Assembly (NCBI RefSeq): GCF_031082405.1 | Contig: NZ_JAVHJU010000055.1 | Span: forward strand, 1 to 47,432 | Reading direction: 5' to 3' | Origin: Amycolatopsis sp. A133 | Lineage (GTDB): Bacteria > Actinomycetota > Actinomycetes > Mycobacteriales > Pseudonocardiaceae | DNA length: 47,432 bases | Part shown: piece by piece, positions 43,416-47,432 of the stretch | Position numbering within the stretch: position 1 is the stretch's first letter | How the letters are laid out: the number at the start of each line of letters is the position of its first letter | Position numbers and translations under genes: made by a program | Notes under the pieces: model-generated | Databases searched by the model: none | Seen by the model: only the letters and a program-made list of their open reading frames with translations | What the model was told of the DNA's origin: nothing

Positions 43416-43432
43416 GTCGGGGGGGTGGTTCG

Positions 43433-44185
43433 GTGAGTGGCGATGACAGTTCAAATTACTCAAAGCTGGCCAATGGTGAAGTTGACGCAATTCGGGTTGC
43501 AAATGTCGCCCCATTTGGCCTTTGTGAAGAAGCAATGCGCGCAATGCAAGGCATTCGTTTTGATTGGTACAACAAAAGTCGCGTCGTTCCGCCGATCGCT
43601 AGGTTTGGGCCGACGTTGAACGACTTCAAGAAGCGCGGTGTTTTACGCTCGGATTACTGGACCGCGATGGCGGAGACAATCACTCGCTGCGAGTCTATCC
43701 CGTCACTGGTCGAACTTCGCTCTATTGCGCTGACTCGACTCGCGGAGGTGCTTGGTACCTCACTTCGGTCGGCCACTATTAATGGCAGAGATGTGTACGG
43801 TGGGACCGTACGTGAGATCTCTGCGGGGGCACGAGTGCACTTCGACAATGTGGCAACCGAATTCGAAGTTAATCCGCTTGACCAACAGTTTGTGAGGCAG
43901 TTGTCGTTCGTTGTTTACCTCGCGGTCCCACGTGTCGGAGGCGAGACTGTAATCTGGGACCGCGGACCTGTTGAGGCAGATGAGCGCAAGCGCGTAGGCT
44001 ATGGGTATCGAGAAAGCGTCGTGGCAAATCTCGCGTGCGTCAAATTTCGCCCGCTAGTCGGGCATGGCCTCCTATTTCGATGTGATCGGTTGCATGCCGT
44101 GAACCCGAGTACTGGCGGTCGTCGCGTCTCTATAAACTTCTTTGTGGGGGTTGCAGTTGGGCGGACGGCGGTCATATGGTCATGA
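43433..44185 (+). CDS. 2OG-Fe(II) oxygenase
   Basis: Non-haem iron oxygenase of 250 residues of the prolyl-hydroxylase-like cupin group. The iron ligands H136-x-D138 are in GARVHFDNV, the distal H221 in DRLHAVNPS, and R231 in RRVSINFFVG would hold 2-oxoglutarate. The beta-barrel strands QLSFVVYLAVP and GHGLLFRCDR surround them. It follows the DUF4760-like gene in the same AT-richer block as the PGM1-like ligase, so it may hydroxylate a peptide or amino acid made in this group. Substrate unknown. The region 44186-44431 after it holds no convincing gene. Confidence 0.75.
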   Translation: MSGDDSSNYSKLANGEVDAIRVANVAPFGLCEEAMRAMQGIRFDWYNKSRVVPPIARFGPTLNDFKKRGVLRSDYWTAMAETITRCESIPSLVELRSIALTRLAEVLGTSLRSATINGRDVYGGTVREISAGARVHFDNVATEFEVNPLDQQFVRQLSFVVYLAVPRVGGETVIWDRGPVEADERKRVGYGYRESVVANLACVKFRPLVGHGLLFRCDRLHAVNPSTGGRRVSINFFVGVAVGRTAVIWS

Positions 44186-44431
44186 GGCTGGGCCGTCGGG
44201 GAACCGTGTTCACCCATATTTCGCATGGTGAGCGCCGCAGCATAGTGCTCTGTGCCGTTCCGTGATGTACTGCTGCGCTCGACGGCGGTCGGATACAGCG
44301 CGCGGGAACATCGGCGAGACCGTGACGCTGGCCAGCCCGCTGTAGGAGGCTGTCTCGGATGTGCAAGCTGCCCGGGATGCGGCGGCACGTGCCCGGTGTG
44401 GGCCTTGGTGCGGCCAGCGGCATGGTCCCGG

Positions 44432-44947
44432 CTAGATGGTCGCCGAGTTGGTGCCGTGTTGGAGGTGGAGTGGGGTGAGACTGCCGGTGCGGGCGTGGTG
44501 GGCGCAGGCGGCGACGCGGCGGGCGAGGCGGGGCACCATGATGGCGGCGAGTTCGTCGGGGTGGGCGAATCGGCTGTCGCCGATTTCGTGGTCCACGTAG
44601 CGGATCGAGCTGAGCTGGGTGGGTGTGAGGACGCCGCCGTAGTAGAGGAAGGCGATCATCGGTGCGTGGTCGGGGCCTTCGGGGACGGAGTCGATGCCGA
44701 GGATCCGGTCGACGGTGATGTCGAGGCCGAGTTCTTCGGCGATCTCCCGGCGGGCGGTCGCGACGGGTGATTCCCCGGCTCGTGCTTCGGTGACCCCGCC
44801 GGGGATCTCCCAGAGTGTGCGGCCGTTCGGCTTCACGATGAAGACGCGTTCGTGGTCGGGGGTGTCGAAGAAGAGCACGCCGGCCGAGGGGATGGCCATG
44901 GGGTACTTCTCGAAGAATTCCCGCTGGGTCGCGGTGGGCGTCGTCAC
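44432..44947 (-). CDS. Nudix hydrolase
   Basis: Nucleoside-diphosphate-linked-moiety hydrolase of 171 residues. The Nudix box is seen as PGGVTEARAGESPVATARRE followed by IAEELG; two extra residues lie between the first Gly pair and the Glu compared with the standard box. LWEIPGG precedes it and AGVLFFDT is the first strand. It is the last gene of a minus-strand group after the acyltransferase, with a 49-base gap. Substrate cannot be told. Confidence 0.85.
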   Translation of the reverse strand: MTTPTATQREFFEKYPMAIPSAGVLFFDTPDHERVFIVKPNGRTLWEIPGGVTEARAGESPVATARREIAEELGLDITVDRILGIDSVPEGPDHAPMIAFLYYGGVLTPTQLSSIRYVDHEIGDSRFAHPDELAAIMVPRLARRVAACAHHARTGSLTPLHLQHGTNSATI

Positions 44948-44996
44948 GGAGAGCAGGCTAGCCCGCAGGGTCCGTCACTGTCCGCTTGCCTTTTCG

Positions 44997-45851
44997 TCAC
45001 ATTGAGTGGGCGCCTCGCTGGTAGCGGGTGCCGCAATGACGGCAGGTGTCGTTGGTGAGGCGGTGGCCGCAGAGGCAAGCCCAGCCGATCTGGCGGCAGG
45101 GATTGCCGGCAAGGAGGGCGTGCGGTGGGACGTCGTGGTCGACGACCGCTCCGGCGGCGACCAGAGCGTGGGCGCCGATCCGGACGCCGGGGAGCAGAAC
45201 GGCGCCGGCGCCGATGGTGGCGCCGCGGCAGACCGTCACCGGTCGGGCCGTCCAGTCCGCTGGTGTCTGCGGGGCTCCTGCCGGGGTGACGGCACGCGGT
45301 GCCGGATCCTCCAGGATGAGGACGGCGGGTGCGAGCATGACGTCGTCGTGGATGTCCGCGCCGAACACCTGGACCAGGTTCTGCATCTTGACCCGGTTGC
45401 CGACCCGGGTTCCCGTGCCGAGGTGGACGCCGGTGCCCAGTGTGCACTCCTCGCCGACTTCGACGCCGTCGGCGAGTTGGGCGCGGTGCCAGACGCGGCT
45501 TCCGAGCCCGACGTGAGCGGCCTCGCCGAGTTCGGCGCTGGGGTGCACGACCGCCGGCGGCAGTGGGCGAGGTGCCTCGCGCGGGGCAGGGATTCGGTCG
45601 GGGACGATCTGCGACTGGCTTTCGGCCGGTGGGTGGGTGCCGAGGACTGCGGTGAGGTCGCCGAGTCGGTGGACTTCCGCCAGGACGGCGTCGGGGATGA
45701 CGACGCCGTAGGCCGATTCGAGCGCGGCGGCGAGCCGGACCCGATCGAGCGAATCGAAGCCGATTTCGTCCAAAGTGGATGTCGGGGTGAGGGATACGGC
45801 CGGTGGGCGCAGCGCGGTGACGATCTCGATCAGGGGAGCGGGCAAGGTCAT
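44997..45851 (-). CDS. ACP-hexapeptide acyltransferase-zinc ribbon fusion
   Basis: Protein of 284 residues with three parts. Residues 1-75 are an acyl-carrier domain with the phosphopantetheine site IGFDSLDRVRLA. Residues 100-250 form a left-handed beta-helix of hexapeptide repeats (VGEECTLGTGVHLGTGTRVG, then ATIGAGAVLLPGVRIGAHAL), typical of O- or N-acyltransferases. The end is a zinc ribbon (CLCGHRLTNDTCRHCG). ATG 45851 has GGAGGAG upstream and overlaps the oxidoreductase stop. An acyl chain carried on the fused ACP and transferred by the same protein is a plausible mechanism; this is inference. Confidence 0.8.
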   Translation of the reverse strand: MTLPAPLIEIVTALRPPAVSLTPTSTLDEIGFDSLDRVRLAAALESAYGVVIPDAVLAEVHRLGDLTAVLGTHPPAESQSQIVPDRIPAPREAPRPLPPAVVHPSAELGEAAHVGLGSRVWHRAQLADGVEVGEECTLGTGVHLGTGTRVGNRVKMQNLVQVFGADIHDDVMLAPAVLILEDPAPRAVTPAGAPQTPADWTARPVTVCRGATIGAGAVLLPGVRIGAHALVAAGAVVDHDVPPHALLAGNPCRQIGWACLCGHRLTNDTCRHCGTRYQRGAHSM

Positions 45852-47242
45852 TGGCTCCTCCGCCCGGCGACGTCCAGCAGAAGCGGCAGGACTTCCTCGA
45901 CTGGGGCGGAGGCAGCGAGCCGCTGCACCGCGGGGTCGGCCAGCTGGTGAGCCAGCGCAGCGCACAGATGTCCGCCGAGTGCTGCGGCGGTGCCAGCGGG
46001 CAGCGAGCCGCCGGGTTGGCAGATGACGTCAGCCAGGGCGGTGCGGTGCGCGGTGAGCAGCTCGGTCAGACCGGGCGTCTGGATTGATCGCCGCGGTGAG
46101 TACGGGTGATCGAGCAGGGCGCCTGGGTGGTCGACCTCGTGCTGGATGAGGCGGGCCACGTGTGGTGCGAGAAGCATCCCGCAGCGGTAGGTGGCGGTCG
46201 CGAGGAGCACCTTCGGGTGCGCGGTCCGGCCGACCAGGGGGAGATGGTCGGTCGTGTAGGGCCGGTAGCCGACTCGCGCCTCACGGATCTGGGCGTGCCG
46301 CAGGTCGGCGTTGAGTTCGTGGGTGCCGTCGTGGAGCAGGGTCGCGATCTCGTCGACGCTGGGGCAGCGGTCCAGGACCGGGTGGGTGCTGAGCCGGTTG
46401 GTGGCGCCCAGGTACAACCCGCCGTCGGTGCGGGCGACCAGGTGGGCGCCGCAGGCGAACCCGCGGTTGGGCGTGCGGATCGGCGAGGCGACCGGGGCCG
46501 GGGTGGCGTCGAGGACCATGCTGACGCCGCGCCCGGCCAGCACCGGCGGAGCTGCGAGTTCAAGTCCCGGGCTGTGGCGCAGCAGCGCCGGGATCTGAAC
46601 GCCGGCGGCGAGCACCACCTGCTCGGCGGTGACCGTCGTGCCGGCGGCGGTGGCGACCCGCATCGCCGATCCGGCTTCGGTGACCGTGACGGCGTCAGTA
46701 TCGAGCCAGCAGATCCGCGGATGTGCGAGCACCGCTGCCGTGGCCGAGCCGGTCAAGGCCTCGGCGTCGACGCCGGCTTCGCCGGGCAGCCACAGCGCTT
46801 CGAACACCGTCTCGGAGACCAGCCCGGGAACGTTGCCAGGGGAGTGCAGCTCGCCGGGGACGCCTGCGCCAGCGGCCGCGGCGGCGATCGCGGCGAGTTC
46901 GGCCCGGTCGGTGGGCGTGTTGGCGGTGACCCACACGCCCGGGGTGAGTGTCACTGGCTGGCCGCCTTCGGCGAGCTGGTCCAGCCAGGCCTCGTAGCCG
47001 ACGCGGGCGGCGACCCGTTCGGCCACTTCGATGGCGACCCGCTCCGGTGGATGTGCGGCCTCGACCTCGGAGAACACCGTCAGCATCGCTCCCGCTGCCC
47101 GGCTCGCCTGCCCGGGGTGCCGGCCGGCGCATGGCCCGATCAGCGCCACCGAGGTTCCGCTCTGTGCCAGCTCCAGTGCGCAGGCCAGCCCGATGATCCC
47201 TGCGCCGACGATTACGACGTCCGCTGTCCGTGTCGTCTCCAC
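45848..47242 (-). CDS. FAD-dependent amino-acid oxidase-like protein (ThiO/DAO family)
   Basis: Flavoprotein of 464 residues. The Rossmann FAD motif VVIVGAGIIGLACALELA is at residues 8-25. SRAAGAMLTVF, VVLAAGVQIPALL and YRPYTTDHLPLVGR are landmarks of the glycine oxidase/D-amino acid oxidase fold, the last being the C-terminal FAD contact. The final 100 residues extend beyond the usual length. GTG 47242 follows AAGGAGG by five bases; the in-frame extension to 47344 is Arg-rich and not coding-like. It would oxidise an amine or amino acid for the coupled ACP-acyltransferase gene. Confidence 0.82.
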   Translation of the reverse strand: METTRTADVVIVGAGIIGLACALELAQSGTSVALIGPCAGRHPGQASRAAGAMLTVFSEVEAAHPPERVAIEVAERVAARVGYEAWLDQLAEGGQPVTLTPGVWVTANTPTDRAELAAIAAAAAGAGVPGELHSPGNVPGLVSETVFEALWLPGEAGVDAEALTGSATAAVLAHPRICWLDTDAVTVTEAGSAMRVATAAGTTVTAEQVVLAAGVQIPALLRHSPGLELAAPPVLAGRGVSMVLDATPAPVASPIRTPNRGFACGAHLVARTDGGLYLGATNRLSTHPVLDRCPSVDEIATLLHDGTHELNADLRHAQIREARVGYRPYTTDHLPLVGRTAHPKVLLATATYRCGMLLAPHVARLIQHEVDHPGALLDHPYSPRRSIQTPGLTELLTAHRTALADVICQPGGSLPAGTAAALGGHLCAALAHQLADPAVQRLAASAPVEEVLPLLLDVAGRRSQ

Positions 47243-47329
47243 CGGGCCTCCTTGCCTCGCCGGGCAGGCGCGGTGCCGGCCCTGGTGCGATCGAGAAAAC
47301 CGCGTCACCGGCCGATACGAGCGTTCGTC

Positions 47330-47363
47330 GTGCCGGTCCGGCACAGCTGTGCCGGACCGGCAC
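47330..47363. promoter_or_regulatory. Perfect 34-bp palindrome
   Basis: Two copies of the self-complementary 15-mer GTGCCGGTCCGGCAC (second with A for T at the centre) flank AGCT and make an exact 34-bp palindrome. It lies 88-121 bases upstream of the oxidoreductase start and before a possible divergent gene at 47410. An operator for a dimeric or tetrameric regulator is the likeliest reading; a strong hairpin is the alternative. Confidence 0.7.
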
Positions 47364-47409
47364 TAGCGTCGGGGCCGGTCTCAGGGCTGGACCTGGCAGG
47401 AAGGGCCTG

Positions 47410-47432
47410 ATGCTTCGATGGAAGAGCAAACA
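47410..47432 (+). CDS. Possible start of a divergent gene, cut by the window end
   Basis: ATG 47410 has AGGAAGGG about four bases upstream and opens MLRWKSK before the window ends. The only support is the ribosome binding site and the position opposite the oxidoreductase operon. Confidence 0.3.

Noticed and set aside
44186..44431. Precursor peptide gene for the PGM1-like ligase
   Set aside because: Short open frames exist, but none has a good ribosome binding site or a recognisable core; the Cys-rich frame at 44252 runs into an antisense shadow of the Nudix gene.
1..47432. CRISPR array
   Set aside because: No regularly spaced direct repeats were seen on reading the window.

Overview
The DNA is GC-rich throughout, with GTG starts, ATGA/GTGA stop-start overlaps and strong third-position G/C. 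Together with Lsr2, actinobacterial-type conjugation proteins, AfsR-like NB-ARC/TPR proteins and a pheganomycin-type peptide ligase, this points to a filamentous actinomycete (Streptomyces or Pseudonocardiaceae-like). The species cannot be named from the sequence. The window looks like the accessory part of a genome or large plasmid: a decaying conjugative element carrying a dense set of putative defence genes, followed by small biosynthetic gene groups.

Region 1 (1-18.7 kb) is a conjugative-element backbone. It holds a TrbL/VirB6-like channel protein, a transglycosylase-NlpC/P60 wall hydrolase, a membrane protein, a HEPN-like protein, a VirD4/TraG-like coupling ATPase, a replication-relaxation protein, a ParB-like protein, a DUF4417 protein, a HipA/PI-kinase-like protein, an ADP-ribosyltransferase-like protein and several small unknowns. 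It is visibly broken. The wall-hydrolase gene has an exact 8-bp tandem duplication that shifts its frame. The DUF4417 and kinase genes each have a one-base frameshift. The coupling-protein gene is split by a segment carrying an oppositely oriented lsr2. A remnant of a VirB4-like ATPase gene lies far away at 34.25-34.87 kb.

Region 2 (18.7-21.4 kb) has a methylase-like protein lacking the NPPY motif, a small HTH protein, a 373-bp non-coding stretch with an inverted repeat, and an AsnO/VioC-type 2-oxoglutarate dioxygenase.

Region 3 (21.5-34.9 kb) is a putative defence and signalling island. It contains two NB-ARC/TPR STAND proteins flanking a GT4 glycosyltransferase, then a minus-strand operon of CHAT protease, TIR-NB-ARC-TPR protein and a small helical-repeat protein, and a divergent TIR-like effector. 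The TIR-like gene abuts the VirB4 remnant.

Region 4 (35-40.4 kb) is the most striking part: one plus-strand run encoding an ECF-like sigma factor, an unknown protein, a Rad50/SMC-like ATPase with a CxxC hook, a single-domain multiubiquitin-family protein ending in Gly, a Prok-E2_E protein and a JAB-E1 (ThiF) fusion. Activation, conjugation and removal enzymes are all present, which resembles the bacterial ubiquitin-like (Bil-type) systems but differs in partners and fusion architecture.

Region 5 (40.4-47.4 kb) starts with two decayed transposase ends. Next comes an AT-richer group with a PGM1-like ATP-grasp peptide ligase, a DUF4760-like membrane protein and a 2OG-Fe(II) oxygenase. A minus-strand Nudix hydrolase and a two-gene operon follow: a ThiO/DAO-like oxidoreductase and an ACP-hexapeptide acyltransferase-zinc ribbon fusion. 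A perfect 34-bp palindrome lies upstream of that operon.
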